Shown one piece after another: positions 23,401 through 35,600 of a stretch of DNA of 64,000 nt. The stretch comes from Oikopleura dioica (lineage: Eukaryota; Chordata; Appendicularia; Copelata; Oikopleuridae). Numbering within the stretch: the stretch's first letter is position 1; every line of letters begins with the position of its first letter. The notes under the pieces are model-generated. The model had not been told where the DNA came from, searched no databases, and worked only from the letters and a program-made list of their open reading frames with translations. The stretch spans positions 1,862,501 through 1,926,500 of the forward strand of contig OU015566.1 of assembly GCA_907165135.1 (NCBI GenBank), read 5' to 3'. The position numbers and the translations under genes are program-made.

Positions 23401-25083
23401 AAAAACTTTTGCTTCGGTTCTGATTTTATATTTGGAGAAAACGATAGTTATGCAATGAGACGAGTAGGGCACCACGAGTACAATAATTGTGAACTTGGAA
23501 TTTTGAACTCGTTCTCAGAAAAATGCAAATAAAATCGCTAATAGTCCAGCTAATAATTCGGGTAATAGATATGTGAATATTTTTGAGACACCATAAAACT
23601 CAAACAATTTTTTAATTTATTTAATTTTATCAAAATGTATAATTGAAAAACTCTAAAATTTACGAAAAAATTGCCCATCAGAAAAGTCAATTTAAAAATC
23701 ATAAAACAATCATCGATGCATCATTTATTGCCCCATTTGAGTGCAATAAGCCCCGAGACACCGATTAAGAGTCCAGCTTTGATGTAGCCCGTGACCGGTG
23801 ATCCGTCTTATTCTGGGTCAATTCAGGCCGTCAGTTCAATTCTGTCAATAATCGCCCCTTCTCGCTTCCCACCAGACCAAATTTACTGTTTTTGGTTCGA
23901 TTTCGTTTTGGGGCGAAAGTGAAATTGACCCTTACCTGATGATTCCTGCTCCGAAAGTGTTTCGTCAATAATCACCGGGAATTCGCCCTCCGATTCTTCC
24001 GAGATTTTGCCGTTTTCCTGGATGGTCGGGTTGGCGCTGAAATCTGATATTTCAGAAACATCAGCGAGGGTTTCGCGACGATCTTTGTCGAATTCGACTT
24101 CAGCGCATTCGTTCTCGCTTGATTTCGACTCCTCGTTGTCTTCAGTCTTGCTCAAATTTTCTGTGGATTTTTCGTCTTTTTCGAGTTTTTCTAGTTCTTC
24201 CTTGGTCATTTCTTTTTGAACCGTGAACCCGGTTTCGGTTTCAGCATTCTCGTACTTTCTTAGATCCGCTTTAGTTGGAGGTTCTTCATTGTTAGTTTCG
24301 CCGAGTGCTTGTTGAATCGCTTTTTCGACGATGTCTTCTGATTTTTCTTCGATTTCTTGGGTTTCAGAAATGCCAGATTCGACTTTTGATGAAGTTCCAA
24401 AAGTGAGTTCTTCATTTTCTGAACCCTCATCTGACGAAAAGGATTCGACTGGAGCGCATGACTGAACTTTTTGGCTCGAAACGAAGTTAAGCTGAACATC
24501 ATCATCATCGTCGTCGATGTCATCATTGTCGTCATTGTTGTTGTCAGATACTGAAGAAGAAAACTGCTTGGGAGATTATTTTAGTTGCTTTCGGTACCTT
24601 GCTTTTTTGATGATTCATTGCCTTTAACGATCTCCTGAGCGGCTTCAACAACCGGTTCTGGTGACGTTGAATCGATAATGATTCCAGAGTCGACCTTTAG
24701 GAATCAGTCTCAAAACTTCGCTTCTTGATTCATATTTGATTATGTGTTAAAAATAATAAAACTAACAAATAATCGTAAAACTTGTGAGACCTCCCTCATG
24801 AACATCACTTTGACCTCCTGATTTTACGACTTTAGCGGCTTGATTTAAAGACGTTTCCTCTCCACCAAGCTTTTCTGAAGAATACAAAGTCAGTCACGGC
24901 CATCAATAAACGAGCGGAAATCAGCAATAACAATAAACCACTTGTCACAGCTACTTATTATTTTATAGCTTGGGACTTACGTAAAAGCTGCTCGCTGAGG
25001 TCCAAGCATCGTTTTAGCCGGTCGTAGGTTTCTTGGGCCTGGGTTGTCGAAAATTTGATCGTAGTGCTGATTTCTGCAGCCAT
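20455..25083 (-). CDS. long acidic, intrinsically disordered protein
   Basis: The start at 25083 (MAAEISTTIKFSTTQAQETY) begins a helical N-terminus. Further exons: about 24791-24874, 24597-24694, 23937-24550, 21744-21969, 20992-21515 and 20455-20669. The product is very rich in Glu, Ser, Lys and Gln, with repeated EEEK/SEE words and poly-Asp (DDDDDD near 24505), and ends in a basic tail (KKNKKRKHKLQKPK). Exon phases agree across most joins; the join at 24694 is uncertain. A different last exon at 23721-23806 would give a shorter, membrane-anchored form. The family was not recognised. The 2-kb intron (21970-23936) and the 21516-21743 intron hold repeats. A low-complexity scaffold or vesicle-associated protein is one possibility. 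Confidence 0.6.
21517..21690. repeat. intronic repeats around GCCGCGCGCGGC
   Basis: Three to four head-to-tail units of about 60 bp, each with TTTTGGCCCGAAAAA and a self-complementary AGCCGCGCGCGGCTT. Single copies of the palindrome recur at 22322, 22481 and 22513 in the next intron of the same gene. Confidence 0.75.
23721..23806 (-). other. alternative 3' exon with a transmembrane tail
   Basis: This exon opens after an AATAAG acceptor and encodes a short hydrophobic span (AGLLIGVSGLIALKWGNK) and a stop. Its entry phase matches the donor at 23937, as does the exon at 21969. This suggests two alternative ends: anchored (this exon) or long acidic. Confidence 0.5.
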
Positions 25084-25623
25084 TTTTCTCAGCTAAAAAG
25101 GTTCTTCGAATGAAAAATTTGTCCCTTTTTTCGATGAAAATTTTTGTGAAAAAGTCCTCAAAAACGATCTTTTAAAAGAAAATCCTTAAAATTAAAAAGA
25201 AAATAAATAAGGGTGTCACTTCGTTAGCATCACCTTAATTTTATAAAAATTATAATAGTGATACCTCACTCTAAATAGCCTGTAATAAGAGCAAACTTAC
25301 CTTTTTTATATTTTTTATATTGAAAAATCAAATTCTCTGCTTTTTATTTTTTTCGTGAATTTCAAAATCTACCTTGAGTATCTTTCGCGTAGAAAAAAAA
25401 AAGTTACGACCTTCGACAACGCGGATTTTAAAACCACCTCATCAGAGAGAGCGAGTGAACTAGGTTCGAGTAAATAAATCTGAATTCGTTGTTTTGCTTC
25501 TTTCTAATTAATGCTGATTGATTTTGAACCTGCTCGACATTTATTTGACCCCTGAAAGTTGAACTTGAGTTTAAACTTTAAAAAATAATATTTTATTTTT
25601 GAGAAATATAAACAGTGAAATCT
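25084..25623. other. intergenic stretch
   Basis: About 540 bp between two minus-strand genes. It holds two AAGGGTRTCAC-type motifs (25209 and 25258) and otherwise only AT-rich DNA. Confidence 0.4.
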
Positions 25624-26926
25624 TCAAAGTTTAATCAAATCACCGTCCGGTAAATCGTCGGAAAATTCGGTTTTGATGTTGACTAAAGCGCTCGTTTTTC
25701 CGTTTTTCGGCGAGCGATTTTTCGTAATGAAATCGTATGTTGAAATGTCTTCGAGCCAGAAATAGACGTGAAGGCAGAAAAGCTGCGTCAGGATAAGCAT
25801 GAGACTAGAAAATGGGTTAGGAGGAGGGAAAATGGGGGAAAGGATGGAAGAAACGATAGTTACCCAAAAATGAGCATGGAGCTCATTATCGCTAGAATGA
25901 CTCTAGCATGATCATTGACGGTCTGTTTTGGGTGGACAAAGTCTGACTTACTAGCTCTGATATCTGTGAAGCAACCTGAGTCAGGTCCCCGAATAAGATG
26001 TTTTGTCAGGTTTTTAACGTAACCCTAACCCTAACCAAATAAATTGTCCACCCGAAATTGCCCAAGGTGAAGGAGGAAAAACCGACATGTAGAACATATT
26101 CAACAAAATGATCCCGATGACGAAGAGACACAAAATGATGGCGGTAAAAAGCGTCATGAAGAAATAAAAGTAGTTCGCACCGCCGACGCAGTTGTTGAGC
26201 CAGACGCAGTGGTGGTCAAAGTTACCGATGCATTTGTTGCAGCTGCGGCAGTGCTTGGAATTGCGAGTCACGCGACATTGACAGACGAAGCAGTAGTTGT
26301 CCTTGACGACACGGTCGCCTCGGTGGAGCTCGACATCTTGCCGGATAAGGGAATACTGGGAAAAACGTAATGTTTATGAAGAAGAATCTTGCTTTATTTG
26401 AAAACAAACCTCGACTTCTTCGTCTTTTGGGTCAGTAAATGTCGCTCAAAAGGTTTCAAGCTGACTGTAAATCCAGCTGGTATTATTAATTCTGAGTTAT
26501 GCTGTCAACCTTTCCTAGCAAATGAAAAATGATATGAACAATGTAAGTTGTCAACAGAAGACCAGTGAACCAAACCGGACTAAAAATACAAATAAAAAAT
26601 TTGAGTTTGCTAAAAAAATTAACATTGTGACACCCTCACAATGTCAAAATCGGAATTTCAAGCTTTCACAAGAAGAACTGGAATAAGGGTGTCAGTATGT
26701 TAATTTTTTAGAAAAATTCTCGTCCATAATGTCTTATCCCATCAAATCAAACCTCTTGAGATAGGGAATATAAATAAAAATCGTCCCCGCCAAGACCATA
26801 AACAACGCCGTCCAAGTAAAAAGCTGATGATAGTTCAGTGGATTCGTCAATCCGTTTTTACGCGGTTTCGTCCTATTCAACCATTTTAGTTCATTTTAGC
26901 TCAAAATTTCTAAATTGCACTCACAT
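25624..26926 (-). CDS. DHHC-type protein S-acyltransferase
   Basis: Protein palmitoyltransferases of the DHHC family move a fatty acyl group from CoA to cysteines of proteins in Golgi, endosome or plasma membranes. Seen here: an N-terminal part with two hydrophobic spans, [11 protein letters not shown] before the Cys-rich domain, then the domain itself ([18 protein letters not shown]; catalytic DHHC) followed by two more hydrophobic spans. A C-terminal ISTYDFI resembles the TTxE motif. The form ([11 protein letters not shown] start, [13 protein letters not shown]) is closest to ZDHHC1/11-like enzymes. The start codon at 26926 is split AT|G by a 52-bp intron. A telomere-like repeat forms the donor of a later intron at 26035. 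Several short introns are inferred. Confidence 0.8.
26023..26036. repeat. short interstitial telomere-like repeat
   Basis: CCCTAACCCTAACC on the plus strand. On the minus strand its GTTAGGG start is the 5' splice site following the exon that ends GGACAATTTATTTG. It is too short to be a telomere. Confidence 0.8.
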
Positions 26927-27553
26927 CTTCGGAGCGTCCAGATTTTTTTTCCAAAAACAAGTGTTTTTTTTTCTATCTCTGGTGTTTCTCAAATTCGATT
27001 AAAAGAAGTGCTCAGAATTGAACGCGCGAGTAAAAAGAGGATGCATGAATTATCAAAACAGCCAGTTGAACTGAATATTGAATATTTTTGCTGAATATTG
27101 CACGAAAAGCCCTGGATGAGAACATATTTCCTCTTGAAACACATTTGTACGTATCCGGCCGATGCATTATTCAACAGACATTTGTTGCTGAGATATATTT
27201 TTACTGCGACTACAGTGCAGCAAGAAATTAGCTGGCACCTTCAGCCTGCGGATAAAGCTCAGCCAGCTGTAATGAGCATCGTTTGTTTTCGAAATCCTCT
27301 ATTTCATCTGCAATTCTAGCAACTACTCAGTTGAATGGCTGCTTATTCATGTTGCAATAAAGGAAAAAGGATCAACATTTCTTGCGATTTTCATAAAAAT
27401 CAACAAGAATTGTTTTAGTAGGTAGAATCTTTTGGTTTTATTTGAACTGAAGAATGAATGGATAAGAATGAGGCTTCTTTATCAAGGAAACTGGGCATGG
27501 AAGTTGAGAAATCAATAGTTGAAATTGCACAAAGAATTTTTCTGATGCTGGTA
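26927..27553. other. intergenic stretch
   Basis: About 630 bp with no supported gene, between the start of the DHHC gene and the end of MTMR9. A plus-strand frame at 27098-27319 has no partner exon and no recognisable composition. Confidence 0.4.
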
Positions 27554-29498
27554 TCATCTGGCTGCTCGCTGAAGTTGAGCCAGTTCCGTCATTCTAGGGC
27601 ACAGATGAGTTTTCGATTGCTAGTTTAATTTTACCTTAATTTCAAAGCTTCGTTTTCCATTTTCAATTTCTTCAAGCTCGCCATTTGCAGATCCAGAATA
27701 TCATCCTTCTTGCTCGAGCTCGAGTGCTGAAATCGACACCAGTACTGTCTCCACAAATCTGACGGTCCAAGTGGCCATGCGGGCGTCATCTGCGTTTCTC
27801 CATAAAGTGGATTTTTGAAGGACTCTTCTGCGGCTAAAACGGGCCAGATTGAGTAGGTTTTGTTGGTAACACCGGCAAGGGTTCGTTCTTTTTCGCTGTC
27901 GCCGATGAAATTGCCAAATTCGGAAGTGATAGAGATGTCGTGGAGGCGGAGGAGGAATGATGAGTTGAACTAGATAATGATTTATGAAAATATATTTTGG
28001 TGCATTCATGTACCTCAAAATGAAGAGGGTGTGTCAGCAAAAGATGATGAACAGCATGTAAAAAGAGGAAAAACGTTGATCCTTCTTTTCCGGTGATAGT
28101 GTTTTTATGCGCCCAGGCAGAGCGCTGATGACGCTCAAAAAAGGGATGGCCGGCTTCAATCCACTCTCGTTGAATGATAGAAAGCAATCCGACAAGCGTC
28201 CTCGCTAGAAAAAGGGCTAAAAAAGGGTTCAAGACAGAATGATACCTTCAGGAAGGTGGATAATCTGCGTCAACGAAGTGACAACCAACGTCATGTCCAC
28301 TCCATCTCCGCCATGAACAATCACGGGTGCCTGTCGAACAGCTTGAGCGGTCATCGAAGCGACCCAAAGAGTCGTGTCCACTGCAGCGAGCCAGCCTGAT
28401 TTCCGAAGTTTATCGAGGAAATCGTCACTCTTGGCGGACATGGCTTCCCAGGCCTTGCAAAAACTTGTGTGCACCGAGTAGCGATTCATAAGATCTTTCT
28501 AGGGATAGACTTAATTTATTAATTATTGTTTAAACAATTAATGTGACATTAATAATGTCTTTTCCTTTTATGAACAAAATTGCTAACTTCGAATATTCAA
28601 TCCCTTTGCCTGGATACTCTTTCTTATACAGCGGGTAATAAGAGTCTGTTTCCAAGCCCTTGCGCTTGTTTCTCAGCTCTTGAATCATGGATTTCGGTCT
28701 AATGTCAATCAGCACGCTCTTCTGTCCATTCGAAATCAACCTGAAGATCTCCTCGTCTTGCTTGTTCCGAGCATCCATGAATCCGATCGAGCTGCAGCGG
28801 AGAAGCGGATTGTGAACTGTTTGTTTCTGCTCTCCAACAGCTTAGATTTACAAATAAGGAGCGGGAAAAGGAGGATATTTACCGATAAGAGCAGAAAGAA
28901 CAGGAAACCGTCCGCCATCGCGGAACTTGGCAGATTTGAGAATTAGATCGTCCTTGACCGCGGCAGGAATAACGAGATATTTAGGGTAGCTAGAGCAGAC
29001 ATCGAATTTCTGATTCTTCTCGAAAAGTCGCCAGCGCTTGTTTCTCAGCGAAGCAAACCAAGCCTAGAATGAAATCCTTTAGTCTCCTGTCAGAAGCAGA
29101 GATTCTACCTGTGTCCCTAAAACATTGGGTTTCTTGAGCTCTTCATATTTTCTCGGCGGGTTATAGTAAAAAGGATGCGTGTCGGTAAACTTGATCATTC
29201 CACAAAGCTGAACGGAAGTGCACAAATCGTCCGCTTCGCCTTGCGAATTCAGAAGAAATCGAATTAGTTTTCCATTCTTTTGTCGCATTTTCACCAAATT
29301 TCGACCTTTGTCCGTCTCTTTCTCGACCGAATCAACCATTTTATGATCGACAATCAGTTCTTTCTGGACTCTTCGAGCGACGAAGATCAATTGATGACCT
29401 GTAATTGCCAGCTGGCCCTGACAATCAACCTGCCCATTTTTGTCCAGAAGCCGCACCCCGTCAACTTGTGGTGTTCTTATAAGTTCGACGAATTCCAT
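27554..29498 (-). CDS. MTMR9: myotubularin-related protein 9 (inactive phosphatase)
   Basis: The start at 29498 (MEFVELIRTPQVDGVRLL) opens the PH-GRAM domain. It is followed by the phosphatase-like domain (FRDGGRFPVLS near 28910) and a P-loop reading VIVHGGDGVDMTL (near 28310). Active myotubularins have a Cys-x5-Arg loop here; both the Cys and the Arg are missing, which is the mark of the MTMR9 subgroup. Then come the conserved REWIEAGHPF and SEFGNF blocks and a C-terminal coiled coil ending at 27554. In animals MTMR9 binds MTMR6/7/8 and raises their activity on PI3P and PI(3,5)P2 in endosomes. About seven short introns. It lies 129 bp downstream of SZT2 on the same strand. Confidence 0.9.
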
Positions 29499-29627
29499 TC
29501 TATGATGATTTCTTATTGAAAGGCTTTTTTCTTGAAAATCGTATTTATTCGCATTTGAACTGTGGAGGAATGAGGTTAGCTTTCAAATAATATGATCATG
29601 AATTGAAGAAATAAATGAGTGTTGTTT

Positions 29628-32600
29628 TCAGTCGTCTAGCATAGTTTTAACGAGGAAGAGAGTAATGGCGACCATGAAATTTTCTATTTCCGTGCGCAAG
29701 TTCATCCAGCTGTTTCGATACTTTCCTGCTTTGGAGATTTCCTCCCACTGAGTTCCGCGCGGAATATCCTTAAGCAGCGCGCGGATTCGTGTTTCTTCGT
29801 CGTTGTCGCTTACGGTGAGCAGGATCAGGATGGAGTAGTCGCCAGATTGGTTAAAGACTGCCAGATGACGGCACTTGCCACTTGTGTCTTCGTAAGGAGT
29901 CACCTAAAATCAAGCTGATCATGGTCCCTATTTAGGACTCGTTGACAAAAAGAAGGACAGATCATTGAGTCCATTCGATAAAAGCCACACAAAACGCACC
30001 TGAATTCTATCCTTTGAGCATTCCTCTCGAATAAATGTACCCAGTTTCTTGAGCCACTCGTTTCCAAGTCGACTCAAAGTCTTCAATCGTTCGTCAAGCT
30101 CGTGGGAAATCTCCATCACTGCCACATCAGCGTTGTTGAGCAGCTCTTTCAAGTCGGACAAGGCGGCGGTGCCAGTTTGTTGGAGTTTCCAAAGATGGTC
30201 TTTGTAGCACTTTTCGCCGACATTGTCGAATAATTTTGGCAATCCGGCGTCTTTCGAAGTCACTTCTTTTTCGATCAAAGCGATGGCGTCATTGAACGTC
30301 AAGTTGGTGGACTTGTCCGGGTTCTGGACGCAAATGATCCAGTAGGCGAGTTTAAGTTGTTTTATTTCTTCTTTGTCAGGTTCGGCACTGTCGTCGTGGT
30401 AGATGATTGCTACGGTTTTGAAAGCTCCAGAGTCGTATTCGCGCTGGAGGAGGATGTAGCTTCGGTTTTCGTCTGCGTCGCGGATTCTGAAGGTATTTTT
30501 AGCTACTGCGCTTCTCGATCATTTTCAAAACTTACTTTCTTTCGCTGCGTAACTCGACAAACTGAATCGGCTTAGTATCGAAATCCCTGTCCAATGTACT
30601 GTCTTTGACCAAATACTAAAAGATCTTTAATTGAAGAACAAATTGAAATCATGCGGGAAGAATTCTTTGCTTGAAAGAATCCTTCGTCGTGATTTTGTTC
30701 CATATGATTGGTGAAAATGACGAGAATGACGAAAATAGGGCTAGCTGAAATGAAAGATGCAGAAAATGACGACTAACAGCTATAACACCTAATCACTGGT
30801 ATTACCTTGAAGAAGTTAATTCTAACCTTGAAGAAATCCTTCGCCGGAATATTGTGCGTGTACGGCACAATCAGGGACCCCTGGTGGAAATCCCCGTGTA
30901 CCAGTTTTTCCCTAGAACGAAAATAAGTGGCGATCGGACAAGAATGATCTTACTTGAAATTCTGCTGCATGAGAAAACTCAAATAGCTCGGGAAGTCAAA
31001 GTTGAGGGGAAATAGGCTTTCTTTGGCTCTTGGAATTCCGGGGTAGTAGCGACTCATTTTGCGGATTTCGAAGTTGTAGTAGTCAGACCAGTCCCGGAAA
31101 ACGATTGAAAGATGGACTTCTGCCATCAGACCAGGGAAATTGAAGTTTTTAACCAATTTTTCGACGTTAAAATCGATCGCACTGTCTAGGGATGAAAGCT
31201 TTTCGCAGGTATCGAAGTCGTCTCGCTCCGAACTCACTACAATTTCACTCAAATTAGCTGCTTATCTAATGATTTGAGTTACCGAGAGCCATGTTGAGCG
31301 CAAAAACAGTCATCGAAACCGTGTTTTTCTTCTCCAAATCGATCATGATTTCAAAGACGATAGTGAAAATTTGATCAATACAGAATTGAAAGGAAATCGT
31401 CGAGAAAGAATCGTCCTTGTCCGAGAATTGAATATTCCTGACGGAGTTTGCCGGGAAATGCGCCTTGACATATTTACTCGTCAGTTCGAAAAACGCTTGT
31501 TTCTGACGCCTTCTTCGTCCGCTTTGTTGGTCGAATTGGGCAGGAGGCTGAGCGCCAAGATTGTTCATTCTCCTAGAAGCGGTGATCCCCGGGTTAGGCC
31601 GTTGTCTGCTAGAAACGACCATTTTTGCCCGTGGTCGCATTCGAGAAACTTCAACTCCAGGTGGTGTTTTGTTACGTTTTCTCAATTCTTGCCGTGTCGG
31701 ATTGTTTATAACATAACACTTGTCAGAGTGAAACCAAATCGGCTCAACTTCAAAGTGCTTTACGGTGGAAAAAGTTTTGATCAGCTGCAAGTCCGCATGG
31801 GAAATTTCAATGTCATTCAATCGGCCATCTTTGGTGGTCTCAGCCCATTCATGAAGAATGTGAGAAAGGCGGGAATCCTGTTGATCTCCCTTTGAAGCCT
31901 TTTTGGATTCCGAAATCGCAAGAAACTGGCGCCCATGATTGGTTGGAGGATCCCCGCAATTTTCTAGCGCTGGGATGTCGGAAGTGTTTCGGAAGGCGGC
32001 GCAGAAGGAGTTGATCACGACCGATTTGTCAGGCGCTGGTTTTTGCAAGTTGTCGATGTTGTTTTCAACCACGTCTTGGTAGTCGTAGCATTTTTTCGAC
32101 TTCCGATGATCTGGAACAGAGAACAAATTTCCCGATGGCAAGCTGTCGTATTGAAGTTGATGCTGAATCGGCGAGCTCAGGCCGAGTTTGAGCTTCGTTA
32201 TCGCTGTCAAAAGCTCGTATCTCACCAACTGAGAGGTCAAGAGCTTTTTAATGAAGTCGACCATTTGATCCGCGAGGTTTTCGGAGACGTTGTACATGTA
32301 CAGACACAGTGTGGGGTTTCCAACGATTTCTGAGTTTTCAAGAGTCAACATGGCGCAGGATTGACGGGAGAGCTCGTAGTCGCCGTCGGCAGTAGGACCG
32401 TTGTTGAACTTTGCGTAGTTTCGTGAGTTATTTGGACGAATACAAGTCATCGAGCCGCTGCGAGAGATGCTAGAAGGGCCTTCTTCGGAGCGATTGGTGC
32501 ATCTTTGCCAGTCCTCGTTGTCTCTCAAGAACATGGTTACCTCCACCTTTTGGCCAGAAACTTGCTTCACATTCTTCCAAAAACGTGACGGGACGAAATC

Positions 32601-35600
32601 GCCTTCAGTTTCATTCCGATAGAAAACTCTGCAGATATTCTCCTGATCATCGATTCCCGCTGCTTTAGCCCACAAGTCGGAGAATCGATCCCGTATCGCC
32701 TTGATGCAGCTCTTTTCGAATATTTTCCAGGATGGAACGCGAATTGATTGGCGCGAAAAGTCAACAAAATTGATCGTTGGATGAGAGAGCTCGTTCATGT
32801 GGGGAGCATTTTGAACGTTATTCGTCGGAGATTTTGATTCTTTGCGAATCCAATCGCGGAACTGGTTCTTGTAGTAGTTATGTAGCGCACCAGTTAGGCC
32901 ACTTTCGACGTCAAGTTTTTCTTGGAGCCGGGTGCTCGCTTGCTCCTGGGCTTTGTTCTCGTTGTTTCGCGATTTCAAGAATGAAATGCCTCGGGATTTT
33001 TGGAAGTTCGCGCCGTCGGTTTCAGCATTTTCACTCGACAGCAACAGTGATTTTTTCGAAAAGGATTTTGACATGTCGATGCTGGCAGAAGTGAGAGAGT
33101 CCTTTCTTCGTCTAAGAGAGCTGTGAACTTCTTTTGGACATGTTTTCGTCCCTTTTTGCCGACTTTCTATCGAACAAATCGGTCGATCGAAATTCATGCC
33201 AATCGGTTTCTGCAAAACGACGATTTCCATCAAACTGTCGAAAATCGCTGCTCGGACAAGACGAGAGAGGGACTTGTAGACCATGCTCTTGACTCCGTGC
33301 ACATTTGGCCGGAATGTGGAATTGTCCGACGTCTTCTCTTTTGAATCTTTATAATCTTGCATCCACATGCAAAAGACGATCGTCGGCTCGGCGAAGTTAT
33401 ACCCTGTTTCGCGAAAGATGATCATGTTGTCTTTGAGCTGCTTATCTGTGGGTGAGTTTGATTGAATGATGGCTTCTGCTTCGTCTAGGAATATTTCAGA
33501 GGCGTTTTGCTTTGGTTGCTCCTTTTTATCGGAGGGAAGATCAGTTTTGGTGGGGATGAGATTTGATTTATCATAAACTTCATAGGAGATGACGGCGATT
33601 TTAGCCTGCGTCGGATCGGGAGAAATGTTTGTTGAAGGAATATGCTGGCTAGTCCGTTTGTTTTGGCGATTTGGAAAGTTTTTCCGGCGCAAATTTGAAT
33701 TGAAAATAATCACCTCTTCTGGGTGAAGCTTTCGGCCTTGCGAAGCATTGTGGCGGAGAAAAGGCGTCTCGGGATGGATCGTTTCTTTCTTCTTTGTTGA
33801 TTTTCTATCGGAAGAAGAGTTTTGGTCGAGAAAGCCTTGTGCGGGCCCGTCTTTTCCAGCTGAGTGTACGGATAATTTCGGCTTTTGAGGCCTTTCGTAT
33901 TGAATATGATTCGCAGTCATGAACACTTGGAACTCCGTAGACTCAAGGATTTGCGATAAATAGAACGAAAAGCGGCGGAAATTGGCGTAAAGACACCGGG
34001 GAATCGGGAAGAAATACGAGAAACTGGGCGGTTCGGGTGTTGATTTATCATTTTTCGATCGTGGTTGGAGGAATTCGACGTCGGCGGTAGAAAGGAATTC
34101 ATTTCGATTTCGGTGGATTGTTGTTGAAAGCGCTTGGAGGGTCGCATTGTAGAGGACGAGTTCGACTTTTCGCTCGAGCTCCCGAAGAGCTGGCTTTATA
34201 TCGCCGTCGCCAAAATCGTCAGAGAGGCCGTGTACGTCGATCGTTACTGAGTTAGTTTTTTGACAAGATTTGCTGTTTGCTAATTGCGTGTTTATTGGAG
34301 GTGGTCTACCAATGCTGCCATTTGAGTTGAGGCGAACTGGCTTCTGGTGATTGAAATGATCACCGTAAACATCAGTTGATTCAATCGAAATTGAGCGATG
34401 AGTCAACAGCTGTCCAGAAGAGATCTCTTGTGATTCCTGATGTTTCCTGTCGATGAAGAAATAAACGATTCGTTCGCGCTCCATGATGACGAACATGTTC
34501 TGGCGATTCTTGACCCGCAAGTTCTGGAATTTCTTCTTGAGATTCGACACGGCGATAGAATCACCTCCTTCCCGAGGACGCTTGGTTATTCTAGGATGGA
34601 GCTGGATCTCGATCTCGTGGATTTTCGCGCAGGCGAACTCGCCGGGCTCGAAGTTCAAGAAGTCGCAGATGTCGTCTTCCAGCGGCCCATTGTTTTCTAC
34701 CAAATATGGATGGCATTCGAAAGAGGTGGACAGATCGTGGAGCAGATACATTTGGTTAACTTTCTGCACGATGCTTTTGATGTAATCTTCGATCTCCTTG
34801 ATGAATCGCTCGTCAGCATCCGTTACATTTGGATCTCTATATTGAATTCCTCTTGAAATGTTAGAATGAATATCAGATGTTTGTCCGATTTCGTTTGCTT
34901 CATGATGAATGGTTGTTCCGTAGCTGATTCGTTCTCCCTGAATTTTTACCGCGAAAGGATTATCTGCTCTTCTTCTGTGGTGATATAGCTTCATTACGGG
35001 TATTCTGCGATTTTGCGAAAAATTAAAAAGTCGATCATCATTCTGGCTCTTCAATTGATATTCCTCGAGGAGATCGATTTCCATGATAAGCCAGAAGTTC
35101 GGCACTTGCCATAGATCCTCGTGATCGTCACGATTGAATCCTCCGTGACTCATTCTTCGGACTCCACTGGACTCACCAGAAGTTCTATTGAATTGATCAG
35201 ATGCAGAGGAAGTCATGGTCGTTGGCGTTCGAGATATGGGTAAGTGACCTCTGCTGCCTCTCTTGTGAACGGGAGACAAAATGCTTTGAACTTCTCGATC
35301 TTCTTCTTCATACAGCTGGGGACGCTGGTCATAAGGCTGGTCAACAAATGTCGGAAGAGTGATTTCTCCTTCAAGTGTTCCATTCAATTCACCGAGACTC
35401 GCGTTTGAGGAGTTTTTTCCGCCATTGCCAATCCCTCCGTTTGAGCTCTGAATACTAGCGATGTCGACATCACTTCCATGCTCTTCTAGAGGCGCATCCC
35501 CAGTCTTTCTAGGGGTCAAGGTGACGTAGAAAAATTTGCCCTCGGACTTCAAATCGAATTGGAAGTCCTGATAAACGTCTGGCCCATCTTCTTTGCTCTC

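Noticed and set aside
26023-26036. Chromosome end
   Set aside because: Only about two telomere units, inside a gene; it is an interstitial repeat.
31371-31895. Plus-strand 174-codon frame, and similar frames at 39357-40091 and 34440-34856
   Set aside because: Antisense shadows of SZT2 exons, which show conserved family blocks.
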